In this document: positions 1 through 8,521 of the stretch, piece by piece
How the letters are laid out: each line of letters opens with the position of its first letter
Position numbering within the stretch: the first letter of the stretch is position 1
Source: JAJRPT01 sp965661945
GTDB taxonomy: Bacteria; Bacteroidota; Ignavibacteria; Kapaibacteriales; UBA2268
Assembly (NCBI GenBank): GCA_965661945.1
Contig: CBFIFP010000002.1
Span: 62,001-126,000 of the forward strand
DNA length: 64,000 nt
Reading direction: 5' to 3'
Made by a program: the position numbers and the translations under genes
Notes under the pieces: generated by a model
Databases searched by the model: none
Told to the model about the DNA's origin: nothing
The model's input: the letters and a program-made list of their open reading frames with translations, nothing else

Positions 1-2073
1 GTATTATATCCAACATGGCAATCAACAGAGTATGAATCATTATGGGATACCGCAAGATTTGAAGCAAGGCAACAATCTAACCCTGCTGATTCTATTGCGG
101 TAATTCAAAAGTTTAAAGATAACTATGGCGAATCATTCGAATCCGCTAAACAAAAAAGAATCAAACTTGGATTAGACCTTCGAGGTGGTATGTATGTTAC
201 CTTAGAGGTTGACGTAGTTAGATTAATTGAAGAATCTGCTCAGAAAGATGCAGTTGACGAACTTTTTGAAAAAGTTATTGAAGAAACTAAAAATTACTTG
301 AAAACTTCTGATGAAGAAGCAATTCCTGTTTTCACAAGATTTTTTGATGAAATTGCTCGTCCAGAAGGTAAATCCTTAATCTCTTATTTTGATATAGGAG
401 ACATAAGAAATGCATCTGAAGAAGCAATTCTAGAAAATTTAGAAAACAATGCACTATCTGCAGTTGAGCAAGCTCAAGAAGTAATCAGACAGCGTATCGA
501 TAAATATGGTGTTTCTGAGCCAAATATCCAACAACAAGGTACTCGTAGAATCTTAGTCGAACTTCCTGGCGTTTCAAACGAAGAAGAAGTAAGACAACTA
601 ATTTCTACAACTGCTCGTTTGGAATTTAACATTGTTAGAAACAACGAGAAAATTATAAGAGCATTCAAAGCAATTGATGAATACCTATCTAAAAGAAAAG
701 GATTATTCGGTGAAGAAACAATTAATGAAAGCGAATTAGTTAGAACTGAACAAGCTAAAACAGACGATAATTCACCAATGGATACATCACTTACTAAAGA
801 TGACACTTCTTCAACTTCAACTGAAGTAGCTTCGGAAGAATTTGAAAACTCAGGAACTCTATCAGAAGATAATACAACAACTTCAAATCCAAATAATCCT
901 TACGAAGGTTTGCAAGAAGATGACCAACGAAAACTATACAAATCTAGACACAAATTTACATCTTTATTTGCTACATTCTTTATACCTGGTGAAAATCAAG
1001 ACGCAGTGCAATATGATTACGAGGTAAACCCTCCTGCAGGTGATTACTACTTTATGATTTCTGAAGAAGATTTGGATAAGTTTAACGCTTATCTTAGAAT
1101 GCCGGAAATAAAATCTTTCATTCCATTTAACCTTAAAGTAGCAGTTGAAGCAAAACCAATAAGAAACTCACAAGACCAAAAAAATAAAGTTTTCAGATTC
1201 CACTCAATTGAAAGCGAACCAGAGTTAGTTGGAGATGTAATTACAAACGCACAAACTAACATCGACCCAACAACAAATTCTTGGATTGTTAATATGCAAA
1301 TGAACACTGACGGGGCAGAAAAATGGTCTAAAATAACTGGTGCAAATGTTGGAAATCAAATAGCAATCATCTTAGATGAAAGAGTTTATTCAGCTCCAAA
1401 CGTAATAAGTAAAATATCTGGTGGTAGTTCTCAAATAACAGGTATGGCAAATGCACAAGAAGCAAACTTACTAGAAATCGTTTTAAAAGCGGGTGCTTTA
1501 AAAGCTCCAGTAAAAATTATTGAAGAAAGAGTAGTTGGTGCATCTTTAGGTGAAGATTCAATCTCTAAAGGAATTAGCTCATCTATTATAGCATTTGTTT
1601 TAATCATATTATTTATGATTTTCTACTATGCAAGAGGTGGTATGGTTGCTGACTTCGCTTTATTTATTAATATAGCCCTAATATTTACAGTGCTTGCATC
1701 TCTTGGAGGAACATTAACTCTCCCTGGTATAGCTGGTATTATCCTTACAATGGGTATGGCAGTAGATGCAAACATTCTTATATTTGAAAGAATCAGAGAA
1801 GAATTAACAAAAGGACGTTCATTAAAAAGTGCTATAGATGAAGGTTTCAAAAAAGCAATGAGTGCAATTATTGACTCAAACATTACTTCATTTTTAACTG
1901 GTTTGATTTTATTCTACTTCGGAACAGGTATGATTCAAGGATTTGCTTTAACTCTAATGGTTGGTATTGTTTCTACATTATTCACTGCCATTATGGTTTC
2001 AAGAGCATTAATTGAAATTCAATTATCTAGTAGTAGTTCAGAATTTGGATTTGGTCAACCAAAAGAAGCATAA
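1..2073 (+). CDS. secD: Protein translocase subunit SecD (5' end outside window)
   Basis: SecD is an inner-membrane RND-like subunit that works with SecF to use the proton gradient to pull secreted proteins across the membrane after SecA/SecYEG. The reading frame is open from base 1, and the SecD signature LGLDLRGGMYVT straddles the first in-frame ATG at 190, so that ATG is internal and the true start, with the first membrane helix, lies upstream. About 690 residues are visible. The periplasmic part ends in the P1-like fold; the last ~170 residues hold the membrane helices with the motif GMAVDANILIFERIREE. An acidic Ser/Thr-rich insertion of about 75 residues (near bases 712-945) interrupts the periplasmic region and is not a usual part of the family. 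secF follows after 30 bases. The family call is certain; the start is not visible. Confidence 0.97.
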   Translation, partial: VLYPTWQSTEYESLWDTARFEARQQSNPADSIAVIQKFKDNYGESFESAKQKRIKLGLDLRGGMYVTLEVDVVRLIEESAQKDAVDELFEKVIEETKNYLKTSDEEAIPVFTRFFDEIARPEGKSLISYFDIGDIRNASEEAILENLENNALSAVEQAQEVIRQRIDKYGVSEPNIQQQGTRRILVELPGVSNEEEVRQLISTTARLEFNIVRNNEKIIRAFKAIDEYLSKRKGLFGEETINESELVRTEQAKTDDNSPMDTSLTKDDTSSTSTEVASEEFENSGTLSEDNTTTSNPNNPYEGLQEDDQRKLYKSRHKFTSLFATFFIPGENQDAVQYDYEVNPPAGDYYFMISEEDLDKFNAYLRMPEIKSFIPFNLKVAVEAKPIRNSQDQKNKVFRFHSIESEPELVGDVITNAQTNIDPTTNSWIVNMQMNTDGAEKWSKITGANVGNQIAIILDERVYSAPNVISKISGGSSQITGMANAQEANLLEIVLKAGALKAPVKIIEERVVGASLGEDSISKGISSSIIAFVLIILFMIFYYARGGMVADFALFINIALIFTVLASLGGTLTLPGIAGIILTMGMAVDANILIFERIREELTKGRSLKSAIDEGFKKAMSAIIDSNITSFLTGLILFYFGTGMIQGFALTLMVGIVSTLFTAIMVSRALIEIQLSSSSSEFGFGQPKEA

Positions 2074-2103
2074 TTTTAAATTTTAGAAAAGGATATTAAT
2101 AAA

Positions 2104-3015
2104 ATGAGATTTTTTCATAACACAACTATTGATTTCGTAGGAAAAAGACAAACATTCTTTTTTGTTTCTGCAATCTTAATTACTCTTACTGTTATAGGGG
2201 CTATTATAATCGGACCTGTTATGGGTATCGACTTTGCCGGTGGTACAGAAATCGGTGTAAAATTCGAAAACACAGTTACTGCTGAAGAAGTTAGAACAGC
2301 TATTGAAAGCTCTAACTTTGATGGTGCTGAAATAAAATCTTTCGGTACTGCTAATGCATATCTGATTAGAGTTAAAGACTCTGACGATGCTCCTTCCTTA
2401 GTTAAAAATGCTTTGGATACAAAGTTTGCAAACAACCCACACACTACTCTTAAAGTAGATAAAATCGGACCTAAAATTGGTAACGAAATGAGAACTAATG
2501 GATTAATAGCAATTATCTTAGCGGTTGTTGCAATATTAATATACATAGGTTTTAGATTTGAGTTTATCTTTGGTCTTGGGGCGATTGTTGCTCTTGTTCA
2601 CGACGTTTTATTTACGTTTACTTTAATTGTAATAATAAACAAAACAGGATTGTTTAACTTGGAAATAAATCAATCAACACTAGCGGCATTGCTAACAGTA
2701 GTTGGTTTTTCAATTAATGATACGGTAATTATCTTCGATAGAATTAGAGAAAACTTAGAGAAGTTAAAAGGTAAAAAATTAACTGAAGTAATTAATATAA
2801 GCATCAACGAAACATTAAGTAGAACTGTAAATACTACTTTAACAGCGGCATTAGTATTAGTAACAATAGTATTATTTGGTGGGCCTGTTCTAGAAGCATT
2901 TGCTCTTACTATGTTAATTGGTTTTATTGTAGGTACTTACTCTTCAATCTATATTGCAAGTTCATTTGTATTATGGTATAATGATAGAAATAAAAAATTA
3001 GAAGTTGCAAAATGA
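2104..3015 (+). CDS. secF: Protein translocase subunit SecF
   Basis: SecF is the partner of SecD in the accessory Sec translocon. The 303-residue protein has an N-terminal membrane helix (about residues 18-40), then the SecF signature MGIDFAGGTEIGV, a small periplasmic domain, and five C-terminal membrane helices carrying the conserved GFSINDTVIIFDRIREN motif. Length is normal for the family. It starts 30 bases after secD behind an AAAAGGA stretch, and its stop codon overlaps the start of the following STAS gene in an ATGA arrangement, so secD, secF and the STAS gene are probably co-transcribed and translationally coupled. secD and secF are separate here, not fused. Confidence 0.97.
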   Translation: MRFFHNTTIDFVGKRQTFFFVSAILITLTVIGAIIIGPVMGIDFAGGTEIGVKFENTVTAEEVRTAIESSNFDGAEIKSFGTANAYLIRVKDSDDAPSLVKNALDTKFANNPHTTLKVDKIGPKIGNEMRTNGLIAIILAVVAILIYIGFRFEFIFGLGAIVALVHDVLFTFTLIVIINKTGLFNLEINQSTLAALLTVVGFSINDTVIIFDRIRENLEKLKGKKLTEVINISINETLSRTVNTTLTAALVLVTIVLFGGPVLEAFALTMLIGFIVGTYSSIYIASSFVLWYNDRNKKLEVAK

Positions 3016-3347
3016 AAAATAATAATTTAGTATTAGAATTTACAAAACAAAAAGATGGAATTGTTCAGTTAGTGCTGAGCAATTCCCTTCTTGGCGGAAA
3101 CGATGCAATTGAATTCCAAAAAGACCTTTCAGAATTGATAAATGATGAAAATGTTACAAACGTTGTCTTCGATCTCGCAAATGTAGAACAAATCAATAGT
3201 TCTGGGCTTGGAATGTTGGTTGCCTCTAATAGTAATATTCTTAGAAATAAGAAAAAACTAACTTTAGTAAACTTATCGTCTAAGGTTCAAGACCTTGTAA
3301 AAATGACACATCTTGATAAGGTTTTAAACATCAGTAATAATTTTTAA
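3012..3347 (+). CDS. STAS-domain anti-sigma factor antagonist-like protein
   Basis: A 111-residue single STAS domain resembling SpoIIAA/RsbV. These proteins bind an HATPase-type kinase when unphosphorylated and release its target. The motif INSSGLGML places the predicted phosphorylatable serine at residue 64, preceded by the usual beta strand (NVVFDLANVEQ). It overlaps secF by 4 bases (ATGA) and purA follows 23 bases later. No kinase or phosphatase is adjacent; the nearest partners are at the other end of the window (60835-63756). Its location in a secDF-purA operon says nothing obvious about its target, so a role in partner switching is inferred from the domain alone. Confidence 0.88.
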   Translation: MKNNNLVLEFTKQKDGIVQLVLSNSLLGGNDAIEFQKDLSELINDENVTNVVFDLANVEQINSSGLGMLVASNSNILRNKKKLTLVNLSSKVQDLVKMTHLDKVLNISNNF

Positions 3348-3370
3348 TCTGCACTTTAAAATATAATCTT

Positions 3371-4642
3371 ATGCCAGTTGAATTAATCGTTGGGTCTCAG
3401 TGGGGAGACGAAGGGAAAGGGAAAATTGTTGATTTAATCAGTGAAGGCGCTGATATTGTTGCTCGTTATCAAGGCGGAGCAAATGCTGGTCATACTATTG
3501 TTATTGGTAGCAATAAATATGTTTTGCATTTGATTCCCTCAGGTATCCTACAAGACAATGTTAAGTGTATCATTGGTAATGGAGTAGTTATTGACCCTGA
3601 AGCACTTCTTGATGAAATTCAAATGTTAAAAGATAATGGTATTGATGTGAATGGTCGTCTTTTTATAAGTCATAAGGCACATTTAATTATGCCTTATCAT
3701 AAATTGGTTGATACTGCTAGAGAGAAATCAATTAAAAATGCAATAGGAACTACTGGCAGAGGAATAGGACCAGCGTATATCGACAAAGCAAAAAGAACGG
3801 GTATTAGAATTGTTGATTTGCTTGATAAGGATATTCTAATCGAAAAAATTAAAATCAATATTCAAGAATATAATGAAGTCTTGACTAAGATTTATGGTTT
3901 TGAAGAACTTGACATAAAAGAAATTACAGAGAGATACTTAGAGTTTGATGCACTTATTGACCCTTATGTGACTGATACAACTCAGTTGATTAATCAAGCA
4001 ATTAAAGATAATAAAAGAATTATCGCAGAAGGTGCTCAAGGTGCTTTGCTTGACTTAGACCACGGCACGTATCCTTATGTAACAAGTTCTAACCCTACTT
4101 CTGGTGGAGCTTGCACTGGGCTTGGAATTGCCCCTACTTCTATTAATAAAGTAATTGGTATAACAAAAGCATACACTACGAGAGTTGGAAATGGTCCTTT
4201 CCCCACTGAATTAAAAGATGATATTGGTTCTAAACTTGCCAAAAATGGTAATGAGTTTGGAGCTACTACTGGCAGACCACGTCGTTGTGGTTGGTTAGAT
4301 TTGGTTGCGTTAAGGTATTCTGTTATGATTAATGGGATTAGTGAGATTGCTTTAACAAAATTAGATGTTTTAGATGATTTTGATGAGATTAAGATTTGCA
4401 CTGAGTATAAAATTGGTGAAAAAACTTTAAAGTATTACCCTGCTGATTCTGAATCTCTTGAAAATGTAACACCTATCTATCAAACCCTAAAGGGCTGGAA
4501 CACTTCACTTGAAACCGCAAATTCATTTGATGAATTACCGAAAGAAACTTTAAATTATATTAAATTTATAGAAGATTTTACTGATACTAGAGTAACGATT
4601 GCTTCCAATAGTCCTGCGCGCGCTGGAACGCTTCTTAGATGA
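3371..4642 (+). CDS. purA: Adenylosuccinate synthase
   Basis: PurA condenses IMP and aspartate with GTP hydrolysis to adenylosuccinate, the first committed step from IMP to AMP, in the cytosol. The 423-residue protein has the family N-terminus VGSQWGDEGKGKIVD with catalytic Asp13, the P-loop GDEGKGK, and GGANAGHTIV with catalytic His41; later conserved blocks include GTTGRGIGPAY, EGAQGALLDLDHGTYPYVTSS and TGRPRRCGWLD. Length is normal. It sits 23 bases after the STAS gene with no Shine-Dalgarno sequence, and is probably the last gene of the secDF operon. guaB, the competing branch from IMP to GMP, lies 15 kb downstream. Confidence 0.98.
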   Translation: MPVELIVGSQWGDEGKGKIVDLISEGADIVARYQGGANAGHTIVIGSNKYVLHLIPSGILQDNVKCIIGNGVVIDPEALLDEIQMLKDNGIDVNGRLFISHKAHLIMPYHKLVDTAREKSIKNAIGTTGRGIGPAYIDKAKRTGIRIVDLLDKDILIEKIKINIQEYNEVLTKIYGFEELDIKEITERYLEFDALIDPYVTDTTQLINQAIKDNKRIIAEGAQGALLDLDHGTYPYVTSSNPTSGGACTGLGIAPTSINKVIGITKAYTTRVGNGPFPTELKDDIGSKLAKNGNEFGATTGRPRRCGWLDLVALRYSVMINGISEIALTKLDVLDDFDEIKICTEYKIGEKTLKYYPADSESLENVTPIYQTLKGWNTSLETANSFDELPKETLNYIKFIEDFTDTRVTIASNSPARAGTLLR

Positions 4643-4720
4643 ACCATATAGAAATATTTTAGAGAGATTAAAATAGATTTTGGGTGTAAAGGAATTAAAA
4701 TAAAGTATCCATACAGACTT

Positions 4721-5869
4721 TTATTTACTTATATTATACTCTCTATAAATCCTTTCTAATATATCTTCTACATCTTCTATTCTATAGAAGTTATTTCTCT
4801 TATTTACAAAATAAGGATAATGAACTGAAATCAATTTAGAATTAATTACTTTTATATTAGGCCAATAATAATACTTATCTTCTTGTCTATTATTTCCAAA
4901 TATTAACTCTGGCTCAATTTTATCTTTTACTTTCCATTCTTTATTATCTTTATAAACTAAAGAAAAGTTATATAAATGATATAAACTTGTTTCGAATGTT
5001 TTTGGTATAGAGTATGATACTAGAATATTATCTTCGTCTAAAAAATCAACTCTATGAATTAAATAAGAAGAATCCTTTTGCATTTCATTTGAATTTAGAA
5101 AAAACTCAGGATGATTTACATCTAGTTGCTTATCAACACTTTCAAAATTATTATTGAAAATATCTAAATCAAATTGAGTTACGCTATCCTTGTTTTTAAA
5201 GAAGTAAATCTTATCATCTTCTAAATCAGAATATATATATTGTCCTTTATGATAATCAATTATAGATTTTGGTTGCATTATTGTCCACTTAAATCCTTTT
5301 GGAGGTGGTAAAAGAAAATCTATAATACTTTCATTTTTTAAATCTAATTCCCAAAAATATAAACCATTTTCGTGAATTAGATTTTTATGGTATGCATCAT
5401 TAACACCTAAAACTTTATTATTTGTAATTTTGTAAAATTTACTGATATTTATTCTTCTATTTCTTTTTTCATTAATTATTTCTCTAAAATTTATGTGTTT
5501 TTCATAAAAATAATTATCAGATATTGAGTCATATTTAAAGATGATAAAATTAGTAAAAAGTGATATTTCTAATTTATCTTTATTTATATTTAAACCATAT
5601 ATTTTAGTTTTATCATTATCACAATAAAAATCTTCATCAAAAGGAACATCTAAGTAAAATGAATCAATTTTATTTGTTTGAAGATTCATTTTATAAATTT
5701 TTATTTTACAAAATTCATTAAAAAACTCTTCTGCAATATAAAAATTTAAAGAATCACAATACTTTACGGGCATAAACATAAATTTATCAGGTGATTCTAT
5801 TTCAAAGATATTCTCCTTTGATAAAGAAAAAGAGAAATTAATAACAATAATTAAAATTATTAATCTCAT
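4721..5869 (-). CDS. Secreted protein of unknown function
   Basis: I do not recognise this 382-residue protein. It begins with a hydrophobic segment (residues 2-17) typical of a signal peptide, so it is probably exported. The rest is rich in Asn, Lys, Asp, Tyr and Phe with many short beta-like stretches ending in acidic or aromatic residues (for example DDKIYFFKNKDSV), which would fit a beta-propeller, but no clear repeat register is visible. Its start codon overlaps the stop of the upstream gene by one base (TAATG), so the two reverse-strand genes form a pair behind a distinctive leader at 6359-6452. Base composition is even more AT-rich than neighbouring metabolic genes. Function unknown. 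Confidence 0.7.
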   Translation of the reverse strand: MRLIILIIVINFSFSLSKENIFEIESPDKFMFMPVKYCDSLNFYIAEEFFNEFCKIKIYKMNLQTNKIDSFYLDVPFDEDFYCDNDKTKIYGLNINKDKLEISLFTNFIIFKYDSISDNYFYEKHINFREIINEKRNRRINISKFYKITNNKVLGVNDAYHKNLIHENGLYFWELDLKNESIIDFLLPPPKGFKWTIMQPKSIIDYHKGQYIYSDLEDDKIYFFKNKDSVTQFDLDIFNNNFESVDKQLDVNHPEFFLNSNEMQKDSSYLIHRVDFLDEDNILVSYSIPKTFETSLYHLYNFSLVYKDNKEWKVKDKIEPELIFGNNRQEDKYYYWPNIKVINSKLISVHYPYFVNKRNNFYRIEDVEDILERIYREYNISK

Positions 5870-6324
5870 TATAACCCATCATCGTAAGTTACAACAACAT
5901 CTATTTCTGCTTTTCCAGTTGTTACATTAAATTTATAGTATGTTATACTTTGTGAAGTATTTATATAATGCAAAGAATACTGACCAGATAAAACATTATT
6001 TTCTATTTTATCGAGGGCATATTCATACATATCTTCGGAATTTGAACTATTCCAAACACCCCAACAACCTACACAACCTTCACACCAAGTCATATTTGGC
6101 CAATTACATTCTTGACTAGAACCAGGTGAAGAACAATGAAGGGTACAAGCAGATGGTGAGCAAAATACCTGAACTGTTTCATAAAGTGTTTTTGCTTGTG
6201 TAGGGTCGCCATTATTCCAATTCATATTATTCGAAGAATAAGAATTTGTATGTTGTACTCCAAAAAGACTAGTCACAGATACAAAGAAAAGAAATAAAGT
6301 TAATGAAAATATCATCTTTTTCAT
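5869..6324 (-). CDS. Small secreted Cys-rich protein of unknown function
   Basis: About 151 residues. The frame is open to a TTG at 6336, but I place the start at the ATG at 6324 because it is preceded by GGAG six bases upstream and gives a classical signal peptide (MKKMIFSLTLFLFFVSVTS). The mature part has seven or so cysteines concentrated between residues 50 and 90 (CSPSACTLHCSS, then CNW, WCEGCVGCWG), suggesting disulfides or a metal site in the envelope. No family recognised. It is the first gene of a two-gene unit and lies 34 bases downstream of a leader repeat shared with the cassette at 27347-29424. Confidence 0.68.
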   Translation of the reverse strand: MKKMIFSLTLFLFFVSVTSLFGVQHTNSYSSNNMNWNNGDPTQAKTLYETVQVFCSPSACTLHCSSPGSSQECNWPNMTWCEGCVGCWGVWNSSNSEDMYEYALDKIENNVLSGQYSLHYINTSQSITYYKFNVTTGKAEIDVVVTYDDGL

Positions 6325-6358
6325 AAACATCTCCAAAAATTTGTTTTAAAAAATAAAG

Positions 6359-6452
6359 CCAGATGCCTTTATTACTAAAAACAAGTTAATATAATTATAA
6401 TTGTAATAAAGGTAAACAATTAAAAAAATACTTTTTTATTTTTTGTCATCTG
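6359..6452 (-). repeat. 94-bp leader repeat, copy 1
   Basis: This segment matches 29464-29557 base for base without gaps; I count about 87 of 94 identical positions, including a perfect 38-base block at the right end. Both copies sit 34-39 bases upstream of the start codon of a reverse-strand operon of unknown proteins. Within it are an outer inverted repeat CAGATG (6360-6365) and CATCTG (6447-6452) and an inner perfect 10-bp inverted repeat CCTTTATTAC (6366-6375) and GTAATAAAGG (6403-6412). It probably contains the promoter or a regulatory site of the downstream gene, but a recombination or insertion site is also possible. Confidence 0.85.
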
Positions 6453-6795
6453 TCAAATGCCAAATTAAAACCATTTTTTTTTTGCAAATTTATTTTCAAA
6501 AATTATAACATTTTTTTTAATAATTACCCACAATTTTTATTTTTTATGATAAAGTGTGTTGAAAGCTACACACCTTTGGCTAAATATTATCTTTTTATTT
6601 GCTTTATTTTGATTGGTTTAAAAATATGACTTGCTTTATTATTTTTAATTACAAAAATTGTGATAAAAATGAGAATGTTTTCATAATTACAAATAAAACT
6701 ATTATATTTGTAATAAAATGAATAAGATACATATTGGTATAATAATTGATTGAGTTAAATAAACACAATTTTGTGAATTAAATTTACAACAAAAT
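6453..6795. other. AT-rich intergenic region between divergent genes
   Basis: No gene is visible. The left part continues the weaker similarity with the second leader region: a poly-T run and TTTGCAAAT occur in both. At 6551-6577 an imperfect hairpin (AAAGTGTGT and ACACACCTTT) corresponds in position to the perfect hairpin at 29661-29690. Near the right end, CAATTTTG at 6766-6773, with TTG at 6746, differs by one base from the TAnnTTTG -7 consensus and is the likely promoter of the OmpA gene at 6796. I see no structured RNA here. Confidence 0.5.
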
Positions 6796-8412
6796 ATGAA
6801 AACCTTAATAATCATCATATTAGTAACGCTGGTAAACCAAGCAATATCAAGAGAAAATCCTCTGTTTGATAGAAATTTGATTCCTTACTCAGATGGAAGA
6901 TTGTCAGTTAGCGGTGTTGGAAACTTTACACACTATTTTGGTGAGTTTGATAACAATACTGGTAATTCAATGGCAATAGAAACAAAATATACAATGCCTT
7001 ATCTACCCGAACTATCAATAGGAGCTAGATACTCTCAAGGGAACTTATCATACTTAAGAGGGTATAAAGATAATTTCACAAATTATTTTGAAGAGCAATT
7101 TCCTCAAGAATATTACCCAGATGCGATGTTAAATTCAGTGCAAAGAAGGACAGATATATCAACTGTTGAGTTGCTCGCGTTCTTTAATCTTTTTCCCAGA
7201 GAGCGTCTTAATTATTATATTTTTGCCGGCTTTGGACTGATAAGATTTCAACCACAAGATATTAAAGAAGCTCCTCAGACTGAATACGGAACTAATATTT
7301 TATGGTCAGACTTTGGGGATGAAGACCAATTCAAGCCAACAATTGCTGGTGGTATTGGGGCAGATTTATATGTAACTCGTAATTTTTCAATTGGCTTACA
7401 AGCGTCTTATAGATATTTTCAAACTGATATGATTGATGGGTTTGAATTTAGACCAAATGGTCATGCAACTGCTAATGACCATTACTTTGATTATGGTATT
7501 AAATTTACTTATTATATGTTTGAAAGTACAGATTCCGATGGCGATGGTATTTCGAACGAAGAAGAAATTGCTTATGGTACAAATCCTTATAAAGATGATT
7601 CTGATGGTGATGGGCTTTCTGATTATGAAGAAATTTATATACATAAAACAAGTCCTGTGATTGCAGATACTGATGGTGATGGCTTGAATGATTTTGAGGA
7701 AATTACTCTTAATCTTAATCCTAATAACAAAGACACAGATGGTGATGAGCTTTCTGACTTTGATGAGATAAGAATATACAAAACATTTGCTCATTTACCT
7801 GATAGTGATTTTGATGGACTTAATGATTATAAGGAAATTAGCGGTAATACAAATCCAATGAATAGAGACACTGACGGCGATGGTATTTCAGATAATGAAG
7901 ATGAATGTCCTAATGCTTTCGGACTTTTACTTTTTAAAGGTTGCCCGCAGGTTGAGCCAATAGTGGAAACAAGAATAGTTAAAGATACTTTAATAATTCC
8001 AATGGATACTATTTACATTGTAAAAGAGTTGGTTCCAGCAACTAAGGATAGCATTTTCAAACAAGTATTAAAGCCATTTGGTATTAACTTTATGAAAAAT
8101 AGTGCGGAAATCTTGGTTGAGTCGGAAATTATTTTAGATGATATTGCGAAATGGATTAACACTCACAATAAGCAAATTGAAGTTCACGGGCATACAGATA
8201 AAGATGGAGATGAAAACTTCAATTTAATGTTATCTGAAGAGCGCGCAAAAAGTGTGAGAGAATATTTGATTCAAAAAGGTGTTGAGGATAATAGAATAAA
8301 CGCTAGAGGATTCGGCTCTGGATTTCCAGTAGATTTGGGTGATTCAAGAAAATCTAAAGCTCGCAACCGTAGAATAGAATTTGTAATTACAAACGAAATA
8401 ACTAAAAAATAA
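6796..8412 (+). CDS. OmpA-family outer membrane protein with thrombospondin type 3 repeats
   Basis: A 538-residue envelope protein. Residues 1-18 are a signal peptide; about 20-240 look like an outer-membrane beta-barrel (alternating aromatic strands such as LSIGARYSQGNLSY and the last strand HYFDYGIKFTYYMF). From about 245 to 375 there are calcium-binding TSP3 repeats built on D-x-D-x-D-G (DSDGDGISNEEE, DTDGDGLNDFEE). The C-terminal 120 residues are an OmpA domain that binds peptidoglycan, with the IEVHGHTDKDGDENFN and RNRRIEFVITN motifs. The architecture is a common OprF-like arrangement in this phylum and likely tethers the outer membrane to the cell wall. It is monocistronic, with a CAATTTTG promoter-like element upstream. 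Confidence 0.93.
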   Translation: MKTLIIIILVTLVNQAISRENPLFDRNLIPYSDGRLSVSGVGNFTHYFGEFDNNTGNSMAIETKYTMPYLPELSIGARYSQGNLSYLRGYKDNFTNYFEEQFPQEYYPDAMLNSVQRRTDISTVELLAFFNLFPRERLNYYIFAGFGLIRFQPQDIKEAPQTEYGTNILWSDFGDEDQFKPTIAGGIGADLYVTRNFSIGLQASYRYFQTDMIDGFEFRPNGHATANDHYFDYGIKFTYYMFESTDSDGDGISNEEEIAYGTNPYKDDSDGDGLSDYEEIYIHKTSPVIADTDGDGLNDFEEITLNLNPNNKDTDGDELSDFDEIRIYKTFAHLPDSDFDGLNDYKEISGNTNPMNRDTDGDGISDNEDECPNAFGLLLFKGCPQVEPIVETRIVKDTLIIPMDTIYIVKELVPATKDSIFKQVLKPFGINFMKNSAEILVESEIILDDIAKWINTHNKQIEVHGHTDKDGDENFNLMLSEERAKSVREYLIQKGVEDNRINARGFGSGFPVDLGDSRKSKARNRRIEFVITNEITKK

Positions 8413-8484
8413 AAACTCTGAATTGTTATGAAAAATATCTAAGATAAAAAAAAACTGAAATTAATTAAATTCATAAAATTTTCG

Positions 8485-8492
8485 TAATTTTG
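8485..8492 (+). promoter_or_regulatory. Putative -7 promoter element (TAATTTTG)
   Basis: A perfect match to the Bacteroidota -7 consensus TAnnTTTG lies 30 bases upstream of the TTG start at 8522. No clear TTTG -33 box is visible at the expected distance. The same word recurs in front of many genes in this window. Confidence 0.6.
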
Positions 8493-8521
8493 TAAATTAT
8501 AAAATCTGAAGGAGATTAATT

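Noticed and set aside
190..192. ATG at 190 as the SecD start
   Set aside because: It falls inside the conserved LGLDLRGGMYVT motif, and the frame is open upstream to base 1.
7396..7794. Open frame on the minus strand across the TSP3 repeats of the OmpA gene
   Set aside because: It is antisense to periodic GAT/GGT-rich codons of the calcium-binding repeats; codon periodicity and domain evidence support the plus-strand gene only.
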